DNA from: Opeltia flavorubescens
Taxonomy: Eukaryota; Ascomycota; Lecanoromycetes; Teloschistales; Teloschistaceae
Direction of reading: 5' to 3'
Assembly (NCBI GenBank): GCA_000442125.1
Contig: KE546969.1
Coordinates: forward strand, 434,001 to 498,000
DNA: 64,000 nt
How positions within the stretch are numbered: the stretch's first letter is position 1; each line of letters begins with the position of its first letter. The notes beneath the pieces are model-generated. The model worked only from the letters and a program-made list of their open reading frames with translations, did not search any database and was not told where the DNA came from. The position numbers were made by a program, and so were the translations under genes. Of this stretch, positions 1 through 11,570 are shown piece after piece.

Positions 1-1528
1 TTTGTTCATCGGGTATGCATTGATCGACGTCCGAGTTGAATTCCACTCAGCCGTTTCATGTACCTGGACCTGGCCAAGGGTGGAATACAAGCAACCCATT
101 CAAAGTAAGCACTTTATGTGAAAATTATTCTTGCCATTGCCCTTGTCACTCCTCCTCACCATGGTCGGAATTTTTAGGAAAAGACCGCGGACCCAATGAT
201 GGTCTTTGCGGTCGGGCGGGTGAAGGGCCGGGCAGTTTGACGTACATGGCTCAAAGATGTACTTTAGCCGTGCCGAAGTCACACGAACATGAGGAAGTAG
301 CGGTCAGGGGTGGCTGAGAGCTGCAGGTCGATTCTGTTTCGAGATCCCTCGAGGTCGGGCGCGGTATTTTTCGACTTCCGGGGGATAGGACGATGATCTG
401 CGCCAATCAGGTACGTGTACGAAATGGTGGTGAACTGAGAGCATCGATCAATCAAGATGAAGGATCGGATTCGTTTCGATTCAATCCTGGCGTTGACGGT
501 AGATAGAGAGGGAATTTCGATATGAACGTATAATCAATCAACCGTCAATGAGGCTCTTCGACATTTGATCTCTTTACTGACTCGGGGATTGGTCCGTTGT
601 AGCTTTTTCATTGTCTCAAGATGACGGAATCTGACAAATTCCCATGCAGTTCTTATTATAGGCATAATCTTCGCCCACCGGCTTCTAGAAGAATTTGTGA
701 AAGGCTTTGCTCTGTGCTGGATACTGGGTATTTCGTACTCGCAAACAAAGTATTATTTCTCGGTGTGATAATTGCCCGATATGCCGCCTCTAGCAACTTA
801 ATTTAGCGTCATCGGCGTTACTCTCTTTCCCTCGCGTCGTGTGCATTGGGATAGTACAGTCAACCATGCCATGCAGTCCTTGACCGTCATTCAATTTGCA
901 TCCCAACCCCAACCCCATTCTGCATCCTGTCACCCAGCAATCACGCATGAGTGGGGGCGATACGTCCTCCGATACACTATCGCCAGTTGCTGGGGCAGAG
1001 GAAAGTTCCATTTCCATGGCTGAAGGCCGCGCAAGAAAAGGCCTCATTCGATTACCACACTTACCACTCCAACGGTGCCAGGCTGAGTCTGAGTCTGAGA
1101 GCTCCTTTCATTTTCATTCGAAAACAAACGTCCTAACTCCGGGCCCATGCCCTAGCCTTGAGCTGACTTATCTTTCTCGTCCTATCCGTGTCACTCGCTG
1201 CGCCGTAAGATGCGACTTCGTGGCCCCCTCCCTTGTTCCCTTGTCTTGGTAATCCCGGTCAGGCATGGCGCTGACTCCTTCAACTTGCCAGCTCGCTGCA
1301 ATACTCTTATATTATCAGCTCGTCATATGTCAGGCCTGTTGTTTTTCGATAGTCTCCCTATTATCGATGAATCTGCTACTGTTTTCCTTTTCTACAACTT
1401 TTTCCCATGCTTTGGTGATACGCGCCTTCCCACGATTCCATGTATTGTCCCATCTTTCGCTCGTCCAAGACATTGCAAGCCGTACATAATTCTTCTGGCA
1501 CTTGCTCGTCTCGTCCAATGAGCTGGCA
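1..1528. other. Long non-coding leader upstream of the Zn2Cys6 gene
   Basis: No reading frame here has convincing coding character. The open frames are short, overlap on both strands and match no family I know. Roughly 850-1500 is rich in C and T, as is common in long promoters and 5' leaders of fungal regulatory genes. It probably holds the promoter and leader of the transcription factor that starts at 1529. Confidence 0.5.
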
Positions 1529-2728
1529 ATGGCAACACAGCGTATGAGTCCACCCTCAGACAATGAGACCAATTCGCGGAAAAGAGTCTGCAAGGCTTGT
1601 GATCGGTGCAGGTTAAAGAAGTCGAAAGTACATTGATACTCCCTGAAAATTTCCTTCTTCGCATGGCGCTAAGTTCTTTCTCTTTTTTAGTGTGATGGCT
1701 CCTCCCCTTGCAATCGTTGCAGATCAGACAATGCAATATGCGTATTCGGTGAGAGAAAGAAATCTCATGATAAGATATATCCAAAAGGGTTGGTTCAATG
1801 GTGTTCGGGATAATCAGCAGCATTGATATGTCCTCAGATACGTCGAAATGTTGGAGCAGCAACAGACTCAACTCGTGAATGCTCTGCAGGAACTATACCG
1901 GCGACTAGTCGATTGCGAGGGATGGAAAGGTGAACCGTTAGAAACTGCATCCAACGGTCATCCCCTTACACACGACATACTCGAACGACTCGACGCTTTG
2001 AGGATAGATGGTCACTTGAGTCCAGATCGGTTCGAGGAAAGTACCGAGGTCTTACAGCAGAAGCTTCTTGCGGACGGCGCTGTGCATATGAAACGGCAAC
2101 TGTCGCCAGATTCCGACTCTTGCGAAGATTACGGTCTTTTACGCCAGCGGGCTTCATCACCGAAACGAATATTGACTGATACATGCCTGCCGTCGACCAG
2201 TCAATTCCCTCCAACGCCGCCCATACAAACACCTTCTACGTTCATTAGCGATTCCCCAACAACATACAGTTCTTCAGAATCACTACTTCCGGAGTCAATG
2301 CAATTACATATGCCACAACAACAACTATGGGCACCTCCATCTGTTGCCTTTCCCTCTAGCATGGATTTCTTCCCGCCAGGGATATATGGCCCCTCCGGAC
2401 AGCTACCGGGCCAAGGGAACCCATGCCTTCCAATACCCGAATGGCTTGAAGACGATGGTATTGGAAATCTATCATACAGTAACAACCTCGAAAGGAGATA
2501 TAGGGGAAGTGTGTAGCAAAGCCTGTATACACCAGCACAACAGCTTAGTCTATCCAGTCTATGGCGTTTCAAGGAGTGGGTTATGGAGATATAAAGGCCA
2601 GAGCCGTCGGAGGACATATTGATTGGGCGGCAGGATTGCAGTTAGGTCCTAATGAAGCACTGACAGGAACAACGAGCATCACTTTTTCAGTTGTAGATGC
2701 ATTCTTTCCCCGCTACTTTCAACATTAA
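1529..2728 (+). CDS. Zn2Cys6 transcription factor, possibly Fluffy-like
   Basis: A nuclear DNA-binding regulator of the fungal binuclear zinc cluster class. Exons are 1529-1627, 1691-1788, 1838-2510 and, less surely, 2558-2728, giving about 346 residues. The cluster spans exons 1 and 2: CKACDRCRLKKSK joins CDG, then CNRC and CVFGERKK, giving the expected six cysteines around residues 22-50. It is followed by a conserved linker (YPKGYVEMLEQQQ) and a helix (LQELYRRL). I recall this linker from Fluffy-type conidiation regulators, but the name is tentative. The remainder is low complexity, rich in Pro, Ser and Gln, and looks like an activation region. Exon 3 read alone stops at 2516; splicing a 47-nt intron (2511-2557) opens about 57 more residues. 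The usual large fungal TF middle-homology domain is absent. Confidence 0.8.
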
Positions 2729-3061
2729 CTGGGCTTGGGCACTTCGGTATTACTACGTTTCGGACTACCGTCTCACCACGATTCGGCAAAGTGGTCCTCA
2801 CACCTTCTCCGCATCAACTGGGCGAACTCGAGGGGTCGTCGCCCTATGCGGCGCTACCAGTAGCATTGATAGACCTCCCCTAAACGCTGACGACAGAACT
2901 AGCGAACTCTATAACCACATTCTTACGTAGTTGTCTCCGAATATTTCAACCGTGTTTGATTTTTCTCTTATTCCCTTTTGAGTTGAATCTTTGGAACAAC
3001 TCTAAGCTTTCCACATTACTAAGCCCCACCTTTTCTATTTCAACCCCACTTTTCGTTCAAC
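2729..3061. other. Intergenic: epimerase promoter
   Basis: No coding signal. The last 60 bases before the epimerase start codon are strongly C/T-rich, typical of the leader of an expressed fungal gene. Confidence 0.5.
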
Positions 3062-4181
3062 ATGACCGCCACAGATTCCCACTCTGCCTTCACATTCCTC
3101 TCTCAAGGTGCTTTGATCCAGGAATTTAAAGTTGCTGGGCAGAATCTCGTCCAGAGCTTCCCAGAAGCGAAATTCTACAAGACCCACAATGATGCCTATC
3201 TCGGAGAAACTATCGGACGGACGACTAACAGGGTGAAGGGAGCTAGGATTGAGAATCTCAACAGCCAAACATATGAACTGGCTGCCAATGACGGAGAAAA
3301 CCCCAACTCTCTCCACGGTGGCGCAAGAGGATGGGGCAAGCAAGACTTTGAAGGGCCTAAGCCGGTGAACCGTAATGGCAAAGAGGGAGTTGAATTCCGA
3401 TATGTGAGTAAGGATGGTGAAGAGGGCTACCCTGGAACCGTCGAGTGTTTGGTCTGGTACACTGCTAGCATGGAAGATAGTAAAACTGTCTTGGAGGTCG
3501 AGTACCAGGTCGAACTCGTGGGGGACGAGTGTGAAGAATCAGTCGTTGGCGTCACGAACCACAGGTAAGTATATCACCAATTCCGCATTTCCTTGTCCTA
3601 AGAGTTCGTCTCCTTGAAGGCATCTATGTTAATTAATAAACTTTCACTCATGTAGCTACTTCCATGTTAATCCAGGTGCGCCAACGACTGAAGGCACCAT
3701 CGTCACCCTGGGCACGGACAATTACCTCGAACTCGATGCACATCAGATACCTACTGGGAATATCACAATGTTCCCTTCCATCCCACCAGCTGGTGTGCCT
3801 TTCACCCTTGGTTCTACGAAACCTGCCATTGATGACTGCTTCGTCATTGACACAGCAGCTCCAACGTCATGCCCTCTCGATACTCGAAATCTTCCGATGC
3901 ACATGCTCGCTACCATCTCACACCCGACCACCGGTCTACATCTAGAAATCCATAGTACAGAGCCAGCTTTTCAGTTCTATACCGGCGATGGACTGTATAT
4001 TCCCGAAGCCGAGACAGACGATGGAGTCAAAATTCCTTCAAGAGGTAAAAGGTCGGGGATTGCCATCGAACCAAGTCGGTACGTTGACTGTGCAGGCAGA
4101 GAAGAGTGGAGAGGAATGTGCAGATTGAGAAAAGGTGAGCTGTGGGGTGCAAAGAGCGTGTATCGGGCGTGGAAAGAATGA
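3062..4181 (+). CDS. Aldose 1-epimerase (galactose mutarotase family)
   Basis: It should interconvert alpha and beta anomers of hexoses such as galactose and glucose in the cytosol, feeding galactose use. Two exons, 3062-3564 and 3656-4181, give 342 residues, close to the usual family length. The joint restores NHSYFHVNPG, the conserved strand carrying a catalytic His of the family. The N-terminal half has GRTTNRVKGAR and NSLHGGARGWGKQDF, which supplies the second conserved His (HGG). The C-terminal half has FQFYTGDGLYIP and a region (IAIEPSRYVD) that in the family holds the catalytic Glu. No signal peptide is visible, so a cytosolic enzyme is likely. A broader sugar-epimerase role cannot be excluded. 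Confidence 0.93.
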
Positions 4182-4943
4182 ATGGCGGTGGCACTGGGAT
4201 TTGAAGAGCTGTACATCATGACCGTGATCAACATCAACGAGCTATTATTATGATTGTCGAAAGGAAGTATGGTCTGCGCTAATATGGTCCATCGACATTT
4301 GAGACGATTATACCTGATATTTATGACACTGTCCAGGGCAGGCATGCTTCTTTGCTTCGGAACAATTCCACCGGACGGCTTGCACCCCGGCGGCGCCTTC
4401 CTTCTAAGTACATCTCCTTCAATCTTCCTACCATCTACTTACTTCAAGTCATTTGGCCGCTTAGTATTCTGGAGAGCCATCTCAACTGTAATGTATCTTG
4501 GCCGAGTCATACCGGCGGTGTTTAGCCACCTCGAACCGGGTCTGCTCGTTGAACGCTCTTCCAGATTAGGTCATTTCGGGTTATTCATTTTTCTGATCCT
4601 CTACTGCTGTGGCCTCTCTTTACCCCAAGTAGCAAGCGTTCGCAAGTAAGTTTCGTCTGGTTGCTCCCCAACGTTGCTTCGTATTCGGAGGTACTCCCAG
4701 TGAAGTACATTGATCCTGTCAAGTTTTCCGTGCATTGTACTTCCACCTACAGCTATCATCAGCACACACAAAAAATCGCAGATTAGTATACCGCCTACTT
4801 TTCATTTCTCCTTCTCATCTAGTGCATCGTGGTTCGCATCTGGTGCTACGCTATCGCTTGTTACGGGTTTCATTCTATACTTTCTTCGCCATCGTCTAGG
4901 CCATCTCCTAATACCAATTCCGGTCAACAAAGCTCACGCCACA
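4182..4943. other. Intergenic between convergent genes
   Basis: This is the 3' flank of the epimerase and of the minus-strand membrane protein. An open frame at 4254-4649 is hydrophobic in part but has no family signature or convincing splice context. I do not call a gene. Confidence 0.45.
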
Positions 4944-5375
4944 CTATACTGTCCAATAACAACGAGCATACCACCAGAGTAAGACGGCCGCGATCGCAAC
5001 TACTGCTATAGGTATACCAACTTTTGCGCCGAGTGGGAAGCCTGTGTTGGGTAAGAACATCTACTAAGGTGGACTATTTTCCAAGAAACAAGCGGGATCC
5101 TAACCTGTTGATATCTTGCTTCCACTTTCGGACGGACGAGAAGTAACGACCGGAGGCTGGCTCTCAGTCACAAAACTGGTTGATGAGGTCGAGGTGCTCG
5201 TCGATGATGTGCCATTGTTGTTGAAAGTGCTTGTAGCGATCGCCGCTGAGCTGATTGCTCCTCCGTTAGATCGCGAGTCGATAGCGCCAGTGCTGGATGC
5301 AATGGATTCCAAGTTTTCTGAGTTTTGTGACTGGTCTACGAGAGACGGAGAATTAGTGCTAGTGGGTGTTTCCAT
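4944..5375 (-). CDS. Small Ser/Thr-rich single-pass membrane protein (model tentative)
   Basis: Two exons, 5105-5375 and 4944-5041, joined across a 63-nt intron, give about 122 residues. The first exon is almost wholly Ser, Thr, Asn and Gly, as in heavily O-glycosylated fungal cell-surface stalks. The second exon encodes a clean membrane span (VGIPIAVVAIAAVLLWW) followed by a short cytosolic tail (YARCYWTV). This resembles fungal wall-sensor or mucin-like proteins of the Mid2/Wsc type, but no WSC or other folded head is present. The start used is the first in-frame ATG (5375). The frame stays open upstream to about 5480, so a 5' exon with a signal peptide may be missing; I could not find it. 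It is divergent from the gene at 5707. Confidence 0.55.
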
Positions 5376-5706
5376 TCTATATGTTCTATGTTCAGGGACG
5401 AATTTGCTGGAACTCAAGAAATAAAATCGCGAAGAAGAAGGATTCAAGGATCGGGTAACAGTTGTGTGGCGTCTCGTACTCTACAGCCTAACTTGACCTA
5501 CGGCCTCCTCATTTCTACTTTGAGCAGCAACAGCCAAGAAAAGGCTGAATGAGCTGGGCTGGGCAAAACTAGAACAATTAACGCTTATTTTAGTGCATGC
5601 AAGACGGCGTGGACGGCTGATCTGAGTCCCACATACATCCACCACTTTTCACATAACAGACGAAGCGACTGGTGTCTGATGTCTGGAATCGAAGGCCCCG
5701 AGCGAC
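5376..5706. other. Divergent promoter region
   Basis: This lies between the minus-strand Ser/Thr-rich gene and the plus-strand membrane protein gene. It may hide an upstream exon of the former. No clear motif was seen. Confidence 0.4.
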
Positions 5707-6886
5707 ATGGCGAATGCTACCTTTATCGATTGCTCAAGTCTGGATTCGAGGACTGATTTCACCAGCTATGTTACTACGCTAAGGGCAACCGTTGGTAATG
5801 ATACCTCGCTCCTCAATGACTGCAAGTCCGAAATCTGCGATGCGCTTTGGGGCTCCGGGAATCCAGATATCTCAGGTATAGGGGTCAGTCAATTCTTGCT
5901 CCAAGTGAATGGGCTCAAGACATGGCAGCTCACTTGATGATCAGATGATATTAGGCTACATACTCTCGAACGCCCTGGGCTTAATTTTTGCTTCGACATT
6001 GTTGCTCTTGGCTCATGTCTCGCGCGTTAGCGAAGCAAAGGATCAATCAAAGATATCGATAGACCGGCTGAAATATGCTCTGACTCAAGGATGCAGCTCC
6101 TTCTATGACAGCGCCGTCTTCCTGGCCTTCTCGATTCAAATTGCAAGTATAGTCATGCTGGCCCGGCTGGACTTTGGCATTAGCGCCAGCGGTATGGGCG
6201 ACAGTACGGCGAAAATCACCTGGGCAGTGTCGTTGCTCACGCTCCTTCCGTTACTGTATATTGCCTACCTGCCACAATTACTACAAGGTCCGAACATAGA
6301 GAAGCGAAGCTCCAAGCAAAATAGAAAGCAGAATATGAGGTTTGGTTTATTCTCACTCTGTTGGCTATTGTCCATGTATCCATTTTACAGCAAAATGGTG
6401 GGATATTTCGGACCCTCCTTGATCGGTAATGGACCGCAGCAGGTCATTTCGGACGATGAGTGGAGTGCCATCTCGGTGGCGTGTACTGCTAATATCCAGA
6501 ATATTTCTAGCAAGGAGCTGAAAGCAATGGAATTCTTCGGCGTCACTGGATCTCTGTTCGTCTGTATCTGCGCCCTGTTGAAGATTATCTGGCTTGGAAT
6601 GCAACGGCAGCATGAAGATTCGAGATTTGTCCATTGGATCCGTACACACAGGGTCGATGTTGGATCAAAGCTTGCAATCATGTTTCTCGTTCTACTCCCG
6701 ATCTTCGCGGTAAGTCAGATCTGGACGATCTTACGGTTGCGCCGCTTCCAAGCGGATATCTCGAAGAACACAGGGAACGTGGACTTCGACAGCCAGTGGA
6801 CGTTCGGGCAGATCGCCGCAATTACGGTGTTTGTACCAGTTCTTGTTGAGTGTTGGTTTCGATGGACCACCTGGAAGGATGGCTGA
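5707..6886 (+). CDS. Multi-pass membrane protein of unknown function
   Basis: Two exons, 5707-5883 and 5945-6886, give 372 residues; the join reads NPDISGIG then MILGYILSN. The short N-terminal part (about 58 residues) has N-glycosylation-type sites (NAT, NDT) and paired cysteines (CKSEIC), suggesting an extracellular or lumenal head. Six to seven hydrophobic spans follow, at roughly residues 60-85, 120-140, 155-175, 200-220, 265-285, 310-330 and 345-365. The GNPDISGIG stretch before the first span is a pattern I associate with an uncharacterised family of fungal membrane proteins. No transporter or receptor signature could be named. A receptor-like role is possible, but I infer that only from the topology. 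Confidence 0.8.
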
Positions 6887-7498
6887 GGTCACATTGAAGG
6901 AACAGTCAATAAAAATGACTGCCGTTCTATAAAGACAATCTGAAGATTGACGAGAAAGTCAGGATTTATCTCATCCTTGACTGCTACCTCAGTAGGTTCG
7001 ATGTCTCGAAATGCTCTCCACAGGCTACCGCTGGTCTATCAGCATCGGAAAAGGCGAAATTTCAGTCTTGAATTTAAACACTCGAGGAGGCAGTATGTGG
7101 AATCTGATCTAGAAAGACAAGACTGGATGAAAATGGGACGAGCGAGAAGAAAGGTTCGGATTGCCCATCAAGCAGGAAAATGGGGGAATATTATCGAGTA
7201 ATGAACATGACAACATATTTATAGTGTGACGGCCAACGTAAAATTGAACTCATATTAGACGTTGAATGAATGCATGGTATTTTCCAAGATATTTCTTTGA
7301 CCCTGATATCTACGTACGGGCAGGAAAACCGTAGTCCAGTCATGCATTGGCAATGGATTAAGTATCGAATTTTCGTTAAGCCCAGGAGGTCAATTTGCTC
7401 GGGAGTTGTTAGCGTTGTCTGCTCGGACCACTATGCGGCTTGGCGACCCTAACATTAATTTTTGCATTTTACCTCGTCTTTCACAATTCTCTCACAAA
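6887..7498. other. Intergenic, NOP9 promoter
   Basis: No supported gene. A basic open frame at 6947-7201 (84 codons) has no recognisable domain. The stretch just before NOP9 carries an ACCCTAA element and T-rich runs, consistent with a promoter. Confidence 0.45.
7446..7452 (+). promoter_or_regulatory. ACCCTAA telobox-like element upstream of NOP9
   Basis: ACCCTAA lies 46 bases before the NOP9 start codon. The same 7-mer lies upstream of the eS26 gene at 38271. Telobox-like CCCTAA sites are known in ribosomal-protein and ribosome-biogenesis promoters of several fungi. Function here is inferred from position only. Confidence 0.35.
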
Positions 7499-9603
7499 AT
7501 GCCAAAGGAGCATAAGAAACGAGGCCGCAGAGAAGAAAAAAAGCGGAAGAGGGAGCAGGAGGAGGAACATTCTACAGCTAAAAGGCTGAGATCTGACAAA
7601 GAGGATGAAGTCGACATCATCCTCGACAATGACCAGCAGCCCACCGGCGCCGACTACCTCTCTCTTGCAGGACCCGGGGAGATCCCCTTCTATGGTCTCC
7701 TGGACGAGGAGGAACAAGAATATTTCAAGCGTGCTGATACCATCCTGGAGCTCAATCAATTCAACGATGTCGAAGAGCGCCAATTGTTCTTGGCCAACCT
7801 CTATCAGGAAGCGAGTGGGAAGGAATTGAAAATTGCCAATAGCCAGTCGTGTTCAAGGCTGATGGAGAGATTAATATTGATATCTACGCCGCAACAACTG
7901 AAGGCCTTGTTTCACACTTTCAGCGGACAGTAGGTGTCAAGTCTCATCGGCAAATTTCAGCGGCTACTAATGCCTCTAGTTTTCTCAATTTGGCTCAGCA
8001 TCGATTTGCTTCACACTGCTGTGAGACGTTATTTCTTCAAGCGGCACCTCTTGTAAGCGAAGAATTGAAGGCATCGACTGGAGGAAAGTCAAAGGCAGAG
8101 CCGCCCACAGCTGAAACGCTTTTCCTGGGTGTCACGAAGGAGCTTGACCAGAATTTAGGTTACTTGATGACGGATCAATTTGCATCACATACACTCCGAG
8201 TCCTGCTTATCGTGCTCTCGGGCCGGCCGCTCGTGGATGCACACACAACTACATTACTGCAGAGCAAGAAGAAAGAGAATATCAAGCTCCCTGCACAGGA
8301 GAGAACTTCTTCAAACTCTAGCAACTCAACACGAATGGTGCCTGGTTCATTTATAGCGGCGCTAGACCGAATGACGAAAGGCATCGTAGCGGGCCTTGAC
8401 ACGAACGGTCTGAGAGCATTGGCATCTCATCCTGTGGCTAACCCACTTCTACAACTGCTTCTTGAAATAGAATTTGGCCAATTCGGGAAGTCCAAGGCAA
8501 AGGACGTCACTTCGCTGTTCAGAAAGCTACTACCGGATGACCCACCTGAGGAAGGCACAGAGTCGGCGTCGTTCTTCAATGCCATGCTCTATGATCCAAT
8601 AGGATCACGGTTGATGGAGGTCTTAATCACAAATTCCCCAGGGAAGACATTCAAGGTCTTGTACCAGAATCTGCTGCGTGACAGGTTACCCAGCTTGGCC
8701 AAGAACGAGACTGCCAGCTACGTATTGATCAAGGCATTAGAACGCTTGAACAAGGAAGACCTTCAGCAAGCGGTGGAAAAGATCTGCCCTCAAGTTCAGC
8801 TACTTGTGGATCGTTCTCGAACTTCCGTCATAAAGTGTCTGGTAGAAAGGTGCCAGGTAAGAGAGGTTGATCTCGAACCATTGGCCGTTTCGTTGAAAGA
8901 GGCTTATGGCCAGCAACCCGCGGGAAGGTTAAACAAAATGCTCCAAATCAGCCTCTCTGCCAGCGAGACCATGTCAGACGAACGTCGAAAGAATATCGAG
9001 AACCAGGATCCCACTAAAATCCATGCATCCCTCCTTGCTCAAACCATGCTTGATGCTTCTGGACCTCTGCGGGACATGATTACCGAGAGTATCCTAGCTA
9101 TGAACGATTCTTTGCTTCTACAGCTAGCCAAAGATCGGAGCGCAACACGTATTTTGCAAAAGTCATTTACGTGCAGCGGTGATACAGCAAGATATCGCCG
9201 AACAATCATGCCACGTCTGGCGGCTCTGACCATCGATCTCGCCACAGACCCAATCGGGTCTCACGTTGTAGACGCATTCTGGACAGGAACTGAGGGTCTC
9301 CAATTCATAAGGGAGAAAATCGCGCAGCACCTGATTGAAAATGAAGCCACATTGAGAGACTCAATTCCTGGACGAGCTGTTTGGAGAAATTGGAAGATGG
9401 ACATGTATAAGACTAAAAGACGGGACTGGATACTGGAGGCCAAAGGACAGACTGCAGGAAGCAAGACGGGCATTGAGCTTGCAAGAGAGAGATATGCTGC
9501 ACAGAAGCAGGGTCCGCAGATCAAAGGACGAAGAGGACAAGGCCAACGAATAGCAAGCTCTATTGGGACAGGCGCCAACGCCGTGACGGCAGGCCAGGGC
9601 TAG
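7499..9603 (+). CDS. NOP9: Nucleolar protein 9, Pumilio-repeat RNA-binding protein
   Basis: Nop9 is an essential nucleolar protein that binds the 20S/18S pre-rRNA region and holds back premature cleavage during small-subunit assembly. Exons 7499-7929 and 7980-9603 give 684 residues, in the family range; the joint restores FSGHFLNLAQHRFASHCCE, a diagnostic Nop9 stretch and a Puf-type helix. The N terminus is a basic nucleolar-type tract (MPKEHKKRGRREEKKRKRE). Degenerate Puf repeats follow across the protein, for example YLMTDQFASHTLRVLL, DPIGSRLMEVLI, KNETASYVLIKAL, DRSATRILQKS and DPIGSHVVDAFW. The C-terminal tail is basic. The start ATG is the one directly before the basic tract. A telobox-like element lies 46 bases upstream, fitting co-regulation with ribosome genes. 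Confidence 0.95.
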
Positions 9604-9796
9604 ATTAGCCTAAGCCACGGCGCTAAATGCAATGACGATCTAACGGATTCACGATGACGATTCCCCGAAGTACATCATGTCGGGGTAACGATTCTCATTT
9701 ACACATTCAAGACACAATTCGTTTACTATTTCATCTCAAGATACCCCTGAGCCGATCAAATTCTGTATTTCATATTCATTGTATATACTTTTCAAT

Positions 9797-11450
9797 ATGT
9801 CAGAGGCAAAGATAAATTTACCGGAACGGCCCAAGAAGCAGCAATTTCCAGATCGTGCAAACGAAGTGTCTAGTGTTCGTCGCTACTGCTCCCGTTGCAC
9901 TCCTCCCTAGTCAGTTTATATCGTACTGATTGCCGCAGCTGCTAAATGCGGTACAAGATCTACTTATCCCCTTCATACACGTAGCAGACGAAGACGCCAC
10001 TGCCAAAGAAACTGGCCATGGTCTAGTAAAGGAAGGAGGCGGTCCACGCACCGCGTTAGTCGAGTATCATAAACCGCAAAAACTCACCCAGCTCCTGAAC
10101 CCCCAGATACCCGAAACTGGAGTCGGCAAAGATGGCTTTCTCCAACTCACCGAGAAAATCCTCCAATACTCCGTCAACACATGGGATCAAGGCTTCATGG
10201 CCAAGCTCTACGCCTCCACCGATGCCCCCGGCGTAGCTTCCGACCTCATCCTCTCCGTCCTCAACACAAACCTCCACGTCTACGAAGCTTCCCCCGCCCT
10301 TACCATAATTGAAAAAGCCACAGGCCGCGCGCTCGCCTCTCTGTTTGGCCTCGCAGGTCCCCACGCAGGCGGTATCTCTGTCCAGGGCGGCTCCGCATCC
10401 AACACCACATCCATAGTCGTCGCCCGCAACACCCTCTTCCCCGATACCAAGACCCTCGGCAACGCCACCTCCTCTCGTTCACTGATCCTCTTCACCAGCG
10501 CCCACGGCCACTACAGTATTGAAAAAGCAGCACAAATGTGTGGGTTCGGCTCAAAAGCCGTGTGGTCCGTCCCTACCGATCCTTCGGGAAGAATGGATCC
10601 TGCAGCCCTGGAATCGTTGCTTAAAAAGGCGAGAGAGGAAGGTAAAACCCCATTCTACGTCAACGCTACGGCTGGCACCACTGTGCTAGGTAGCTACGAC
10701 CCCATTCGCGCTATATCTAAGATCTGCCGCGCACAGAATCTCTGGCTCCATGTCGATGCCTCCTGGGGCGGCCCTGCGATCTTCAGCCCCAAGCTTGCGA
10801 AAGAGAGGCTCGATGGTTCGCACCTCGTGGATTCGATAGCGATAAACCCGCATAAGATGATGGGGGTCCCGTGTACATGTTCTTTCCTGCTAGGCGCGGA
10901 TTTAAGGCAATTCCACGCGGCGAACACATTGCCTGCGTCGTACCTGTTCCACGCGGATGCAGATGCGGAGGGGGAAGGGCATACGAGTAATGGGAATAAG
11001 ATGCCGGCGGAAGTCTACGATCTCGCGGATCTGACGCTGCAGTGTGGACGCAGGGGGGATGCGCTGAAGCTGTACCTCAGCTGGGCGTACCATGGTACTG
11101 AAGGTTATAGACAGCAGATCGAAACGGCGTTTGATACGGCCAAGTATTTTGCGGACTTGGTGGCTGGGCATGGGGATTTGGTGCTGGTGAGCGAGAATCC
11201 ACCACCGTGTTTGCAGGTTTGCTTTTACTATGGGAAGGGTGGGGAGTTGAAGGGGAGTGGGGAAGAGAATTCGAGGGTTACGAGGGAGGTGACGAAGGGG
11301 TTGGTGATGAGGGGGTTTATGATCGATTATGCCGGGGTGGATGATGGGAGGGGGAGCTTTTTGAGGTGTGTGGTTAGTAGGGGGACGAGGAGGGGGACGG
11401 TGGAGGGGCTGGTAAGGGCGGTGGTGGAGCTCGGGGAGGGGGTGTGGTAG
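9797..11450 (+). CDS. PLP-dependent group II amino-acid decarboxylase
   Basis: Two exons, 9797-9865 and 9939-11450, give 526 residues. The fold is that of the glutamate/cysteine-sulfinate/diaminobutyrate decarboxylase group: GGISVQGGSASNTTSIVVAR binds the cofactor phosphate, FTSAHGHYSIEKAA carries the His that stacks on the PLP ring, HVDASWGGPA holds the Asp that pairs with the pyridine nitrogen, and INPHKMMGVPC holds the Schiff-base lysine. The substrate cannot be told from sequence; glutamate is not assured, and cysteine sulfinate or another acidic or aromatic amino acid are possible. No signal peptide, so probably cytosolic. The last 250 bases are unusually G-rich with long G runs, unlike the C-rich first half. 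The gene ends only 120 bases from the convergent NAD-synthesis gene. Confidence 0.9.
11232..11262 (+). other. Canonical G-quadruplex motif inside a coding exon
   Basis: Five runs of three or four G are separated by loops of 2, 1, 7 and 3 bases. This meets the usual G3+N1-7 rule on the coding strand near the 3' end of the decarboxylase gene. More G runs follow to 11442. Folding is inferred, not shown. Confidence 0.6.
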
Positions 11451-11570
11451 TCACGTTGTTCTCTTTTTTTTGGGTCACGTCTGATGAAGGTTTGGAAAAG
11501 GGATGGATATTAAAAAAAGCGAATGTATATACAAGATTTGGCCAGGAATTTCTTAACGATTTACTGATAC

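Noticed and set aside
4254-4649. Plus-strand frame with hydrophobic stretches after the epimerase
   Set aside because: Hydrophobicity comes from a T-rich region; no family resemblance and no promoter or splice support.
6947-7201. Basic 84-codon frame upstream of NOP9
   Set aside because: Rich in Arg and Lys with no motif; could not tell it from chance.
10056-10495. Long minus-strand frames opposite the decarboxylase gene
   Set aside because: They are antisense shadows of a GC-rich exon with strong third-position bias.
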